A DNA stretch of 64,000 bases from Lathyrus oleraceus. Lineage: Eukaryota > Streptophyta > Magnoliopsida > Fabales > Fabaceae. The stretch covers positions 133,912,354 to 133,976,353 of the forward strand of contig NC_066579.1 in assembly GCF_024323335.1 (NCBI RefSeq). Reading direction: 5' to 3'. The position numbers and the translations under genes were made by a program. Positions 46,211 to 59,016 of the stretch are shown here, one piece after another; within the stretch, counting starts at the first letter, position 1, and every line of letters begins with the position of its first letter. The notes under the pieces were generated by a model. The model worked only from the letters and a program-made list of their open reading frames with translations. It searched no databases and was not told the DNA's origin.

Positions 46211-49200
46211 TGTAAGACCCCAATTTTGACCCTAAGATCCCTCATGCTATCTCATCATTTGCATTGACTTTGGGACCACACCTTGGTATCCTCTTTACAT
46301 CTCATTCATTGGGTTTGTATTAGAAGAGATCACCAAGCACATTTGTGATTGTATCATACTTTATTTTTCTTTGTTTTCTAACCAAAATACTAAAAATATA
46401 TCTATGTATGTCATTATTTCTTTTGTAGGTGTGTGTGTGTGTCCATATGTGCCCCACCAAGCTCATAACTAGGGTTTGAGACCCTCAATGCAAGAGATCA
46501 ATCAAGGAAAGGGTCACAATGGTTCTAAGTATCATATATGGATCCCCAAGTTCTTTATTTTTCAATTTGATCAAAAATTCATCAAGAGATTGAAGTTTGT
46601 TTGCCTTGGAAGCCCTAATTCATCTAGGTATTTTGTGTGACTTCCTCAACAAGTTTCTTCATCAATTGGTCAAAGATATCAAGTTATACTTCATTATACA
46701 TCATCTTATGCATATATTATTCTCCATGATCCCAAAAGATCAAAGAAAATTCAAGTTTTCAAGTTGGCTCAAAGAAGTTGACAAGAGAAAGTCAATTGGT
46801 CAAATCTAGGGTTCCCAAGACCTTATCTCCTACAATTTTTGTCATATGAAAATGATTCCAAGATAAACATTACTCCTCATGACATTCCAAACAACTTTCA
46901 TGTTGAAATCAAGAGATAAGTTTTCTTGGAAAGTCATTTTTTATGGTGAAAGATTATAGGTCATTTTGTTTGTGCCCTAGATGGAATGAAGGCCATCAGA
47001 GTTTCATAATCAATTTCAAGATGTCTTATCCAACTTTTATTCTTTGAGAAATGTAAAATTCTACTTTCAAGGGCATCTTCCAAGAGGAAATATTATAGGT
47101 CATTTTGGACCATTACCATTAAACAAGCAATTTTCCTCAACTTCTAAAATCCATAACTCCCACATGAAAGATTCAAATGATGTCAAATTTGTGACCAAAT
47201 TGAAAAGGAATGAAAGAGATACAACTTTGATGAAGGAACCATTTTCATTTTAAGCTCATAGCAAATGTTATTCAAGGGTGAAGAAGTGGTCATTTGACTT
47301 TGTACTTAGAAAATTTTCAACCATGTTTGATTTCTCCAACTTCCACCTCAAAATGCATTATGATATAAGTTCCAAATGAAAAAGTCTTCAACATCAAAGT
47401 TGTTCCGCTTCAAGTCACCTTTCAAAAGCATCCAAGATCACTTCATTTGGAGAGGAGTTAAGGCACTTGCGTATGAATTCTTCTCATGACTTGTTTTGGC
47501 AACTTTTGAACTCAATTGTTACACAACTTTGAATGGCTCCATGTTATGACATCAGTAGCATATGTGCACGAATTTAAGTGGATTGCAATGATCATTTGGG
47601 CCTGAACATATGCCCATGCACCCATGCACATGAACTTACTATTTTTGGTTCAAATTTTTGAATGGTGTAGAAATCAATTTCTTTGCCTATATAATGAAGT
47701 GCATTGCCTCAGATTGAAAAAAAATACCTTGCCTAAGCTCTGCCAAGCAATCCCATAGTCACACTTGAGAGAATACCTTGAGGATTTCTTTGAAATCGAG
47801 TTCTTGATTCAACTTTTATTTGTGAACAAGAACTCCAAAGATTCCCAGCCATTTTCACTTCATTCAACTCCTGCAAGCAAGAGGAAGAATAACCAAGTGG
47901 AATTGCATCAAGAATTGCTCTCAAAGCTGCTACCCGAAGGTGAATTTTTTCTCAAATTTCAACTCTTCGATTCTCCCCCATTTCTCAACTATTATGCTTG
48001 TTTATTGGTTGTCTGAAGTCCTACCAATATAGGAACCAAGATTGAGTTGCTTTGAGGTTAAATCCAAGCAACTCAGATCGTGTATCTCAAAATTCAAATT
48101 CTCGTATCTTTCAATATACTTGGAATTAGGAGAAATTGAGGCCAGATTCGAGCTCTTGAGCATTTTTCCTTTAAAATAGTGTGCTCACTTTTCATTTTCT
48201 TGGTGGTTGGTATGGACCAGTCGGTGAGGTCTACCGGAGAAGATGATCGGAGCCCTAGCTCCGCTGATGTGTTGGCGTGGTCTCCATCCATCTGATCTTG
48301 CTCTAACATTTTAATCATGGCCCTTGGTTTAGATTACCATCTTTGTGCACGCGTTGACTAGAGATCATGGTGGATAGTGTGCGCGTGACTATCATATTTT
48401 CCACCTCAGTTAATGAGGGAGATCTGATGGCCCTGGTTTTTTTGAATTTCTTTTTAATTTTTGGTTTTATGCTTAATCCTTTTATTTTGTTTAATTCATA
48501 GAAATTTCGCTTTTAATCCAAAAAATATGGGACTTTCACCAAAAATCTTTAAATATTTTCATCTTCCATATTTTGAATTAAGATCATTTTTTGGATTAAT
48601 TTTGATATTTTATTGAATTAAATGATTTTAGACTTGTTTTTAAATATTTTAAAATACTTCTGAATTTCCAAAAATTGTGAATTTTTTTGTCTAAGGTCCT
48701 TTGACCTAGGATAAATTTCTTGACTATTTATTTGGGGTTTTGAAGGGATTTGAGGTTTTGCCCATTTTAAAATGCATTTTAATTCATTTTAAAATTGAAT
48801 GTTAATTGAATAGTTGTTAAAAATTGTGTTGAGCCATTTAATTGGTCTTGTGATGTTTGACTTTCTGTTTGGCCTTGATCATGGTTGATTTGACTTTTAA
48901 TTGACCAATACTATTGGATTTAGGGGATTGATGAAATGTACATTCCATCTCCGAAAATAAATGGATAGTATTGATCAGATGAAATTCCTCTTATGATCAA
49001 TTTGGGTTTCTATTTCCCCTTCCCTCTTCATCTTCATCCCTATTATTCCCCAATCCATCATGGACCAATGAATTCTCTTCATGTCTCATGCTAGTTGATT
49101 CATCAATGATCTAGTGTCAAATGAATCAACATGAGCCTGACTGAGATAGGTCCCTCCCACTTTCTTTAGTGTGTGGTATGTTTTAGGAGTTTGGTTCTTT

Positions 49201-50893
49201 GTACCAAATCTCTAATATGCATTAACACCTATATTTTTATTGCCAGACCTCAGATAGTTGTGACTTCTACATATGTCCAATTAGGATTGCTTAACATAGG
49301 GCTAAATTTGACCAAAAAGGCATAACATTCTTGTAAGTCTCCCATTCTTCATGGCATTGTGTGAAAACTTGACCTTTTTTCCTTTCATGAGATTTAGTGG
49401 CATACTTGTTGATTTATCCAAGTTGGAGCCCTTCTCATGGATGATGTCTTTGTTCATGTGTTCATACTTGTGAATAAATGGTTGAGTGTTCTCTAAAGAA
49501 TCAGTTAAACAACTAAAACTCTTCACTAACACTTTCAAGTTATTTACTCAAAGCACTTTAAATTTCAGTACCTTTATCATTCATTTGCCATTTACACTCC
49601 ATGCAACTTGTTTATGTTTCAGTCCTTTTTCACTTTGCTCATTTGAGCCATATCTTGTGATTGTATATATTGTTTGCTTGTATTGTTTTTTTTTGTTTGT
49701 GGTCTTAGGACCTTAAAATACTTAATAACAACAAAAACCTAAAAAACATCTTGGTGGATTGTTAGACTTTATCTAAACTTTTGGACTTAGGATAGGCAAC
49801 CTCCCTATGCTTTGAGGACTTAGCCAATGCCAATATCTAAGATTGAGCTATCCTTGACGGTGTATTTCATCTAATGCAAGCCTCGAGTTCCCCTGATTCA
49901 TCTGTTACCTTGTCTCTATGTTTGATTGTATGTTGTTATTATTGTTTATGTCTGATGATTATTCTGAGTTGATCAAGGAATACTTTCATCCGATACATTG
50001 GAAGACGTTGAAGACTGTCAGTTAGTGGAGTGCTTGCTTGGATATTATGGATATCTTTATTTGATGCTTGGGTCTTCATATGGGTTGCTTGAATATTGCT
50101 TATGCTTGTTGCTTGCTAAAGTCCAAAGGGAAATGGGTTTCTATATGACATTGTTGTCTATTGGATTGCATCCCATTGGTTAGATTTTTTCAACTCTTAA
50201 CTTTTAAATTCTTGTCTAGGATAGTCCCTTCATCTTCTCCCACTTCTTAAATTTCAAAATTTCTCCCTCTTTTCAAAACCTTCTTTGTTTGTGATCTTTA
50301 ACTTAGATATATTTTAATGATTAGAAACTTTGGCCTTAAGCCCTTGAATTTTCAAACCTTTTTCTTAAATCATACTTGTGAATAAAAACTTAACCATATT
50401 GACTTTAATTTCAAAAAAGGACAAAAAGAACTAACAACCTCTAGTTAAACTTTTGATTAAAATCAATTCACCAATTTCTTTGAAATTTTTACCACGAACT
50501 ACAGGGTTTTGATCCCTCATTTTTATGTTGGTACATAGGCATAAGACGGAAGGTCTTGTCAAACACAAAAATATATTTAAGGAATTCTTTTCTCATCCCT
50601 TCACTCTATATTTTTATCAAACATCATTTTGACCAAAACACTTGAACACAAAAAAGGGCTCCCTAGGAGTACCTAGGACACTTTGGGTGCTAACACCTTC
50701 TCTTTGTGTAACCAACCCCCCCTTACCTGTAATCTCATATATTTTATTAGTTTTGATTTGAAAACTTCTTATCTTTGGGTTTTGTTCGTACTTTTGCCAT
50801 TTTCATTTGGAAACAATAAAGGCACGGTGGCGACTCTAGTTTTATTAACGTCAAGTTTATCCATAACTTGATGGTCATGAATTTACCGCTACA
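46211..50893 (+). repeat. Solo Ogre-type LTR (4683 bp) inserted in element E gag
   Basis: It starts TGTAAGACCCCAATTTTGAC and ends ATTTACCGCTACA. A TATA-like box lies at 47688-47695 (TATATAAT), and GGTGGCGACTC occurs about 70 bases before the end. Element E gag is found on both sides and no Ogre coding sequence is present. The flanks GCATA and ACATC share CAT in register, at best a degenerate duplication. Small open frames inside are not convincing genes. A (GT)n run lies near 46430-46441. Confidence 0.82.
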
Positions 50894-51240
50894 ACATCCT
50901 CATTGGGTCCAGCGAGTGTGAGTCAAGTTCAGGCACCAAGGTTTGATTTACATGGGGAATGTCATTCCAATAGAAACCGTGTACTAGAAGCGGTGAGTGC
51001 TTCAGCTCAATATGCCAACTTTCAGAAGAATAATCCTTATTCCAACACCTACAATACTGGTTGGTACGACCACCTAAATTTCAAGTGGAGCAATAATTAT
51101 ACTTTGAATTCCATTCAAGGAGGTTCAATATGTTCCTCAAGAAACACCAAGAAAACCATCACCACTCAGGAAGAATTATCTAACTTCATGAAAGTCATTA
51201 AAACAAGTTTCTAACATGAAGTAAAGACTTGGGAATAAAT
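50894..51240 (+). pseudogene. Element E gag, second part
   Basis: It reads SLGPASVSQVQAPRFDLHG, then NPYSNTYNTGWYDHLNFKW, continuing the Gag interrupted at 46210. It closely parallels element B at 22040-22220. The frame is open for 103 codons from 50903. Confidence 0.75.
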
Positions 51241-52300
51241 GTTTAAAACCCAAAGGGAGTTGGAAAAAAGTCAAGACACTATGAGCAAAAATCCCGAAGC
51301 ATCAATAAAAAATTTGGAAATGCAAATCGGTCATTTATCTAGGCAAGTAGCAACACAAGCTAGTTTAAGTGGGGTATTTATTGGTAACATTTTAGATAAC
51401 CCAAAAAATGAGAATTGCAAAGCCATTGAGTTGAGAAATAGAGTGGTTTTATTAAACCAAAAAACTTAGCAATGAGAGAGAAGAAAAAAATTGAGGGTGA
51501 CAAAAAAAGAAAAAAAAAGGAGGAATTAGTCGAAAAGAAGGGTAAGGAAAAATCAAAGAGAGAAAAAGTGAGGGGACTAGTGAAGAGGAAGTTAGAGATG
51601 ACACCCTTGACAAAGAAATAATTCCTGAACGAACCCAACCCAGAGCTACCAGATTACATCAAACCACCTTACCCAGTCTCGAAGAAGAAACCAAAGAAAG
51701 AATCTGAAGTGGGTTAATTTAGTAAATTCATGGATATGCTAACAAAAATACTGGTTAGCATTCCATTATGTTAAGATTTCAAACAGATAACACTTTATGC
51801 AAAGTTCATGAATGAGATCTTATCGAGAAAGCGTAAATTAAAGCATGATAAAATGTAGCTTTGGAGAAAGAGTGTAGCGCAATCATTAAAAAAAATCTTT
51901 CATCCAAACTCACAGGTCTAATGAGTTCATTGTTCCTTGTTCTGTTGGTCCACTAACTATTGCTCATGCTTTGTGTGATTTAAGAGCTAACACTAGTATG
52001 ATGTCACTGTCTATGATGAGACTGTTAAAGTTTAGTAAGACAAAGTTGTCTCAAATGACTCTAAAATTAGGTGATTGTTTGATAATATATCCAAATGGGG
52101 TCCTTGAAGATGTACTTGTTAGAGTCGGTGATCTGTAGTTTCCGACTAATTTTGTGATTTTAGACATGCCTAAAGATTTCGAAACACCACTACTCCTTAG
52201 AAGACCATTCTTGGCAACAAATAGAGCTCTTATTAATGTGAAACTAGGTGAGTTAATATTAAAATTCAATAAGGAAAAGGTTGTATTCAACATGTTTTAA
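51241..52300 (+). pseudogene. Element E gag-PR linker and protease remnant
   Basis: The linker includes a heptad-like MQIGHLSRQVA stretch (51320-51350) and an A-rich Lys/Glu stretch. Near 51965 the protease site reads HALCDLRANTSMM: Asp is kept and the usual Gly is Arg. FPTNFVILDMPKDFETPLL and RRPFLATNRALI follow. Stops are frequent. Confidence 0.7.
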
Positions 52301-54010
52301 GTGATGAAGCATCAAAAAGGAAACCCCTAGTGTTATTGGATCGATATCATGGAAGAAGTTATTCAAGAGGTAACTGCAGCAGAAACACCTCTACCACCAA
52401 TGGATCGAGTAATTATTAATTTAGTAGAGAAGGTTAAAGATGAATCTAACATGGAGATAACTGAGTGTTTACTTTAACTTCAGGTAACATAGGTTGACAA
52501 CAACAAGAAAAATTGAAGAATTCGGTGGTCTGAGAAACCGAACCCCATAAAAGTTCAAAAAGATCCTGAGCTTAAAGAGTTACTAAAACACCCGAAATGT
52601 ATCTTTTTGGGTGAGAAATTGTTACAACCAGCCATCATCAGTAGTTCTTTGTCAACTCCAGAAGAGGAGAAGTTTTTTAAAGTCTTAAGATGTAAAAAGC
52701 AGGCACTTTGCTGGAGTGTGACTGATCTGAAAGGTATTAGCCCAGCTTATTGTATGCATAAGATAAAGTAAGAAGAAGAGTTCAAGATGATAGTTCAACC
52801 TCAAATAAGACTTGTCCTTTCGTGAAATAAGTGGTTAGTAAAGAAGTCCTTAAACTACTCGAGGCAGGTATGATCTATCCTATTTTTGACAGTTCTTGGG
52901 GGAGTCCACTGCATGTAGTGCCTAAGAAAGGAGGCATGACTCTCATTTTCAATGAAAATAATGAGTTGATTCCAACTTGAACAGTAACTATATAGCAGAT
53001 AAGTATTGATTATACGAGTTGAACCAAGAAACTCTAAAAATATCATTTCCATTACCTTTTATAAATCAAATGTTAGAAAGATTGGCAATTCAAGTTTATT
53101 ATTGTTTGTTGGATTTCTATTTGGGATACAATTTGATTGTTATGGATCCTGTTGATCAATAGAATATTGTTTTCTCATTCCCTTTAAAAGTGTTCGCCAA
53201 TCGTAGGATACTAGTTGGATTATGCAACGCTTCCGCAAGTTTTCATAGGTGCATGCTTTCTATATTTTATGATATTGTTGAATCTTCTATCGAGGTATTT
53301 ATGTATTATTTTTGAGTGTTTGGCAATGATTTCGATAAATGTCTTACTTACCTTAATGTTGCTTTGGAATGTTGTACCGAAACTAACCTTGTTTTAAATT
53401 GGGAAAAATTATATTTTATGGTAACTGAAGGTATTATTTTATTACATAAAATGTCATCGGAAGGCATCGAGGTTGATCAAGCCAAAATAGAATTTATTGA
53501 AAAATTACCTCCTCGAATTAATGCTAAAGGAGTGAGAAGTTTCCTTGGTCATGTCAGTTTTTACCAAAGATTTATCAAGGAATTTTCAAATATTGCAAAC
53601 CCTCTTTGCAACATCCTAGTTAAGGAAAATGATTTTTCTTTTGATGATGAATGTCTTAAATATTTCTCTATGATTAAAGAAAACTTAGTGATTGCACGCG
53701 TAACTATCGCTCCAAATTAGGAACTTCCCTTTGAATTAATGTGTGATGCGAGTGATTACATGGTAGGAGAAGTCCTTGGTCAATTCCACGAGAAGTTTTT
53801 ACATGCTATTTACTATGTTAGTAAGGTTTTAAATGAGAATCAGGTGAATTATACCACCACCAAAAAATGATTACTAGTCATAGTATTTTCTTTGGAAAAT
53901 TATTGGGCATTTCTAATTGGTTCAAAAGTTGTGATTTTTACAGATCATGTAGCATTAAAGCATGTTTTAAACAAAAGAGATTCTAAGCCAAGGATACTCT
54001 AATAGATATT
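52301..54010 (+). pseudogene. Element E RT and RNase H remnant
   Basis: RT starts at KGISPAYCMHK near 52730, passes IYPIFDSSWGSPLHVVPKKG near 52870 and GLCNASASF near 53220. At the catalytic box it reads FMYYF followed by a stop (near 53300-53315), so both Asp residues are gone. An open piece (53316-53720) contains FLGHVSFYQRFIKEFSN, the connection. RNase H motifs (LMCDASDYMVGEVLGQ near 53740; FTDHVALKHVL near 53940) follow with stops. Inactive. Confidence 0.8.
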
Positions 54011-54830
54011 GTTGTTACAAGACTTTGACTTAGAAATGAAATATAAAAAAGTGTTGAAAATGTGGGATATGAGCACTTGTCCAAGTTGGAGAATAAGGAA
54101 GTGACTCGGAAAGAAAAAATATTACTGAAGAGTTTCCGGATGAATACATGATGGAAATTAGCGAATGGATACAATATGAAAAATAATGTATCCAAACTTT
54201 TGGGCAACTAGAAGTGTTGAACAAACAATTGAAATAGATATTGGAAAAAAGGGTAGCTACATCAATGAAGAATTGGTCCAACAAGTTAGATGACACTCTC
54301 TGGGTGTATAGAACAACATTCAAGACTCGTTTAGGACTGTCACCATAAGAATTAGTCCATGGAAAGGGTTGTCACTTACCAGTTGAGTTGGAACATAAAG
54401 AATACAGAATACTAGGAAATCATGTTTTTAAACTTTGACAAAAAAGCCGCTGGAAGAAAGAGGTTGTTGAAGTTAGATAAGCTGGAAGAGATAAGACTTA
54501 GAGAATATTAAAATGGGGTGATCTACAAGGAGAGAACTAAAAGCTATCATGAAAAGAATATGGTGAGAAGATAATTTCAAATAGGAGATAAGGTTTTGTT
54601 GTACAACTCTCGACTGAGGTTGTTTCCAAGTAAATTCAAGTCTAGATGGTTTGGTGCCTTTATTATTAATAAAGTGTTTGCAAATGGTGTTGTAGAAATA
54701 TAGGATACCGGAGATTTTCACACTTTTACTATGAACAACCAAAGGTTGAAGATTTATAATGAATGCGAGATACCAGCTGGAAAGGTGTCTCTAATTCTCG
54801 TAGAGCCTTATAAGAGAAAGTAAAGCTAAT
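54011..54830 (+). pseudogene. Element E integrase remnant, catalytic core deleted
   Basis: Post-RNase-H sequence (FPDEYMMEISEW near 54135) passes near 54200 straight into EVLNKQLK and then NWSNKLDDTLWVYRTTFKT. In integrases these residues lie just after the final catalytic Glu. The zinc region and most of the DDE core are therefore missing. The C-terminal tail (LLYNSRLRLFPSKFKSRW near 54600) remains. TAATGACTTTAAAGAAGC near 54828 is the common post-pol word. Confidence 0.72.
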
Positions 54831-55349
54831 GACTTTAAAGAAGCTCTTAATAGGAGACAACCCATTAGATAAAACATTTATTTCAGTCACAATTTAAATT
54901 TCATGTTATTTTGGTTAATCATGTTTTATTTTTAGTATGTTGTTTGATGAAGTGGTGTGAAAAAGGTAGAAAAAGAATGAAAGGAAAAATAAGAGAAAAG
55001 CAAAAAGTAATGAAAAGAGAAGGAGTTTTAGACCATGGAATTGACGCTATTGGGATGGTTCATCGTGGGTGCGTTATACCTGCATCACGATCGCATTGGA
55101 ACTCATCACTATCGCAATAGGGTTTTTATAGAGAGAAGTTGGAGGTTTTTGATTATCGGACATAACCATTTGTATCACGATAGCAGTACTTGTAATCTTG
55201 GTCATAGTGGATCTACAACAATTCCCATAAAATGTCATTCGAGGCAACTTTTCCATACAACATACTCAATAACTATCCTTCTACTCCTAAAACTCTCTAA
55301 ACTTCACTACCATATCTAATTCTTTGCATTATACTATTGTTCTTGTGTC

Positions 55350-55359
<10 letters not shown>

Positions 55360-55380
<21 letters not shown>

Positions 55381-55382
55381 GG
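55360..55382 (+). repeat. G23 homopolymer after T10
   Basis: Twenty-three consecutive G residues follow ten T residues (55350-55359), just before the env-position ORF of element E. Its true length may be uncertain in assembly. Confidence 0.9.
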
Positions 55383-55389
55383 AATTGAG

Positions 55390-55632
55390 CCTAAAAGAAG
55401 TTGTGTTTCTCGTGTAAGAACATCATCGCCACCACCCTCCCAAGACGCCCTAGTTTTCCTAAACTACCAGTTTTTATGATAATCTAATGCCCAAAGAATA
55501 TATCAAGGTTCTGAATTATAAAGTGATGCATGAGAGGGATTTTGATTGCCAAAATTTGATGGGTACAAAGATTTGGTGGAAATGTTGGAAGGAAGAGATT
55601 TGATGAGATTTAACAACTTGATTTAAGACACA
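55390..55632 (+). pseudogene. Env-position ORF of element E, truncated
   Basis: Short broken readings, such as YKDLVEMLEGRDLMRFNNL near 55560-55620, lie at the position where element A has its env-like ORF. The region follows a palindrome-rich stretch (55040-55130), as in A. It ends where SIRE-type LTR sequence starts. The call rests mainly on position. Confidence 0.4.
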
Positions 55633-55915
55633 TGTTGGACATGTTACACCGCACACAAGACGCGGTGAATTGTGTGTTTCAAAAAAATTTGGTTTTAAAA
55701 AAAAATTTCAAGTTAAAATCAGAGTTATAAAACATTTTAGAAAATTTGTAGATTTGTGTAGTGATAATAAAAATGCGGAAGATAAAATTCTGAAATGTGA
55801 AGAGTTAAGGGAAGAGAGAAGACACCAAGAGTTATAGAGGTTTTGTAGAAAAAAAGAAGAAAGACCTACTTCTCTCCCAAAGAATTGATCTTGAGAGTAT
55901 CCAATAAAATTTAGT
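55633..55915 (-). repeat. SIRE-type LTR fragment (3' end of an LTR)
   Basis: The minus strand reads ACACACAATTCACCGCGTC and ends near TGTCCAACA at 55633. The CACAATTCACCGC word matches the end of the LTR at 38792-40348. The rest of the element is not found on either side. The right limit is approximate. Confidence 0.5.
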
Positions 55916-57360
55916 GTTTTTATTCTAGTAATTTTAAACTTTATTGAGCTTTTGGGGTGTATTTTATTTAATTAATTGTTATTATTTAGGATTGGGAGAA
56001 TTTAAATTATAGTTTAATATTCAAGTTATTAGATAAAGTGAGAAATTGTGGTTTTGGGTAAGAAACTATAATTTTATTAAATATTGGGAAATTAGTAGAA
56101 TTAGTGAGAATGGGGGCATTAGTTGAATTATCAAAATAAAATAAATTATGTTTTTATTTAAATAGAAGGGAAGAGTAATACTACATAGAATTTTGTGGAA
56201 TATAGACTAAAAAGAGGAGAGAGCAAACCCTACCATAGAAAGTGAAGGAAAAAAGCCTCCATAGCCAAAGTCGATAAAGCTTCAAACTATTTTGAATAAT
56301 CGAGGTAGGAGAATTGTTCAATATATTTTTGTCTAAGCATGGAGGATAGTGAGGGTTCCTTAACCCCTCTCCTTTTCCTTTTTCTTCTATAGATGTGGAA
56401 CTTGAATCTTTATATGGTTTGTGCAAAGCCTATCTAGATTGTTGCTATATAATTCAGATGTGATTTAACGGTGTTAATAATTTTTCTACAATTATGTTAA
56501 ATTCTTGTGAGTTTATGCCATGAAAAATCTATGCTTGTGTTCATATGAGATGCTACATTTTTATGGAGAAATCATGATTAATTGATGTGATAAAAGTTAA
56601 ATTGATGTTTTGTTGTGAAATTTGTTATTATAATGTGTAAACCGAATGTTGTGTGTTTGACTGGTATGCAATCGGTTCAAGATATTGAATTTGGAGTGAT
56701 TCAATGGTAAAAACGCAAAAATGCATTTTGCACAGCGGTGACGAGTGTCACTAGCGTGACAAGCCAACTGTCACTTTGTCGGGGAATAAAATACCAAATC
56801 GCCAATGATGATGGCATCAGCCGATTGATGTCCAAACCATGAACTCCCCAGAATAAGCGCACGACCCCCAAATTATTAGCGATTGATGGGTGACTCACCC
56901 AGAGGGAGACGACCATCAGGCTGAGATGTCCTGACTATCAGCCTTGTTTATTGATCGTATTGAGATGTTTGAATCGATTTTTCAAGTAGTTTCTTATTTT
57001 CTTATTTGTTTCTTGTTGTTTGATATTGATTGATGAGAAAAGTGTTATTAAGTTATTATGTTGAGTTAATTGATGAATACCTCATGAGAAGGAATTTCTG
57101 ATGTGAGATGGTTAGGTTGGATGGAACCATTAACGTGGCTGTAAAACAACAATAATTATTGATGATGTATTTTAGGCTCGAAAGGAACCATTTACGAGTA
57201 TAGAAGTTGAAGGTCTGGATGAGAATTGCATATTTCTCATAGCATTCTTGCATCATGTATATTCAATATAGGTAGGACTTCGATCTAATAATGATTAGGA
57301 CCAACCTCAAGTGGCCTAAGATAATTGAGTAACCCACCTTAAGTTTAATAAGCAACAATA
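55916..57360 (+). repeat. Probable chromovirus-type LTR
   Basis: An AT-rich start with TTAATTAATTG words leads to a TTTAAATAGAAGGGAAGAG promoter-like stretch (near 56157). A leader with AAACCCTACCATAG follows. A block at 56730-56790 has repeated GTGACGAGTGTCACTAGCGTGAC words. The general make-up resembles the solo LTR at 43013, but I could not define clean ends or a target duplication. No gene is visible. Confidence 0.4.
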
Positions 57361-57766
57361 TTCCAACTATTGAAAGGGGGTGACACATTTAATTGCCAAC
57401 AATAAACTACTCACTAGATCTTTCTCCCAAATAAAATGCCTTTCCTCCACTAAAAGTATCATACCCAAAAATCCTCCTTCCAAAAGTGCATGCCAACCAC
57501 TTTAAAACCTCTCTAGCTAGAGACTTGAAAAACCCTTTGGAGATAAGTTTTTAGAAGAACATGTTCAACCTAAGGATACTCCTAAATATTTGTTTTAAGA
57601 ATATCATTAAATTTCTTTATGAGACCCTCAAAGAATCAATCTGGACTAGCTTACGATCTGTGAAAAGAAGGATAATACCCTTCCTCACAAAATCTCTATA
57701 TATCCTTTTCCTTTTCCCACCAAGTCGCATCAAAGCTTAGACTTTAGTAAGAACTCCCTATATAAT
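57361..57766. other. Non-coding spacer before the copia gag fragment
   Basis: No reading frame of interest. A GAAAGGGGG/TGACAC junction near 57362-57372 could be a purine tract followed by a short LTR, and CTATATAATC near 57757 precedes the gag ATG. This could be the LTR and leader of the copia fragment that follows, but I cannot show a second LTR copy. Confidence 0.3.
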
Positions 57767-57909
57767 CATGGCGAATAATGGAGAAACACTACTCCAAGTC
57801 TCACTTCTCAAAGTAAGTACCTATGATAATTGGTGTATCAAAATGAAAGTTCTTCTTGGAGCACAAGATGTTTTGGTGGTCGTTAGAAAAGGTTAGAAGG
57901 AACTGAAGG
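57767..57909 (+). pseudogene. Copia gag fragment (N-terminus)
   Basis: From the ATG at 57767 it reads MANNGETLLQVSLLKV, then STYDNWCIKMKVLLGAQDV, the usual start of a copia Gag. A TAG follows after VVVRKG (near 57894), and SIRE-type LTR sequence begins at 57910. Confidence 0.65.
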
Positions 57910-58999
57910 TGACAAGAAACAAAAGAAGGGGGGGTTGAATTGGGTTTCTAAAAATGAAATCATTTTCAAAACCAAATGAATCAAACAATAACACGAACAA
58001 TAAAAATAATAAGGTTATTTTTGTACTCGTTCACTATTAACGATGCTACGTCCAGCCCACCCTACCAAGGTGATTTTGCCTTCTCAACAAGGAATTATTC
58101 CATTATAACCGAAAACTTGATTACAGACATGAGAAAGACAAACCTTCTTTATCTTCTTGAGTCTATCTGACTAAAACCTAGTCACTCAAGGAAACTACTC
58201 AAACAACTTTGAGATTTACATGTATGTGCTTACAAGTATTTCTTCTAAGAAAGCAAATTAATACAATTTTAATACAATGAACTTCTAACACAGTAATGAG
58301 CAAAAACTCAATGTTTGTTTACAAAAGCTATATAGATAAAATATATAATTCAACAAAAACGTGTGTATGAGCAATAGCGTGAGCGTTAGTGGAATTAGCA
58401 ACTTCTTCCAATCTTCCAAGTCTTCTTTATATAGGCAGTTAAAAGATCCGTGGGAGGGTAGAATTAGAATAGAAAATTGCAATTGTCTCTTTGTATAATG
58501 GTTTGCATATACGAGACAAAATGGTATAATAGTAGTATCCTTAACCCACAAAATCAACGTAGTGGAGGAAAGGGTGAACTGGTAATGTGTACTATTTTTC
58601 TGACGCAAAACTTTTTGATCCTATTTTATAATCTTTAGAGGCTTCTGATGAAATGATATTGAATCATGATTAGAAGGATCAACAACCAAGTTTAGAGAAT
58701 CTTTAGAACCTAGGTCTTCAGAGTCTTGACACAGTTCCTCATAACCTAGTCTTCAGATCTTGTTCTTCAAAATCTTCATGACTTGAGTGCAGAATCTCAA
58801 AGGCTGACAATCCTTCAGAGGCTCCATAATAAGAGTCACGGTCAAAATCTTTAGCACAAACATTCATCAGAATCGTTGTCTAAGAGCTTTCTAGAACTTG
58901 ACAACATCTTGTAAAGCACTTGTATGTCTTCTCTAAGAAACAATGCATTGTTATCATCAAAACTAAAGGCCGAATGCATAACCAAATCTTCTTTTTACA
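57910..58999 (-). repeat. 3' LTR of a SIRE-type copia element (1090 bp)
   Basis: On the minus strand it starts TGTAAAAAGAAG at 58999, directly after a purine tract, has TTTTGATGATAACAATG about 40 bases in, and ends TTCAACCCCCCCTTC...CTTGTCA at 57910. Small open frames within are not genes. Confidence 0.78.
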
Positions 59000-59016
59000 A
59001 TCTCCCCCTTTTTATC
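59000..59016 (-). other. Polypurine tract of the SIRE-type element
   Basis: The minus strand reads GATAAAAAGGGGGAGAT, directly upstream of the LTR start, typical of SIRE elements. Confidence 0.82.

Noticed and set aside
57976..58608. Small frames on both strands
   Set aside because: They lie in the SIRE-type LTR and show no motif.
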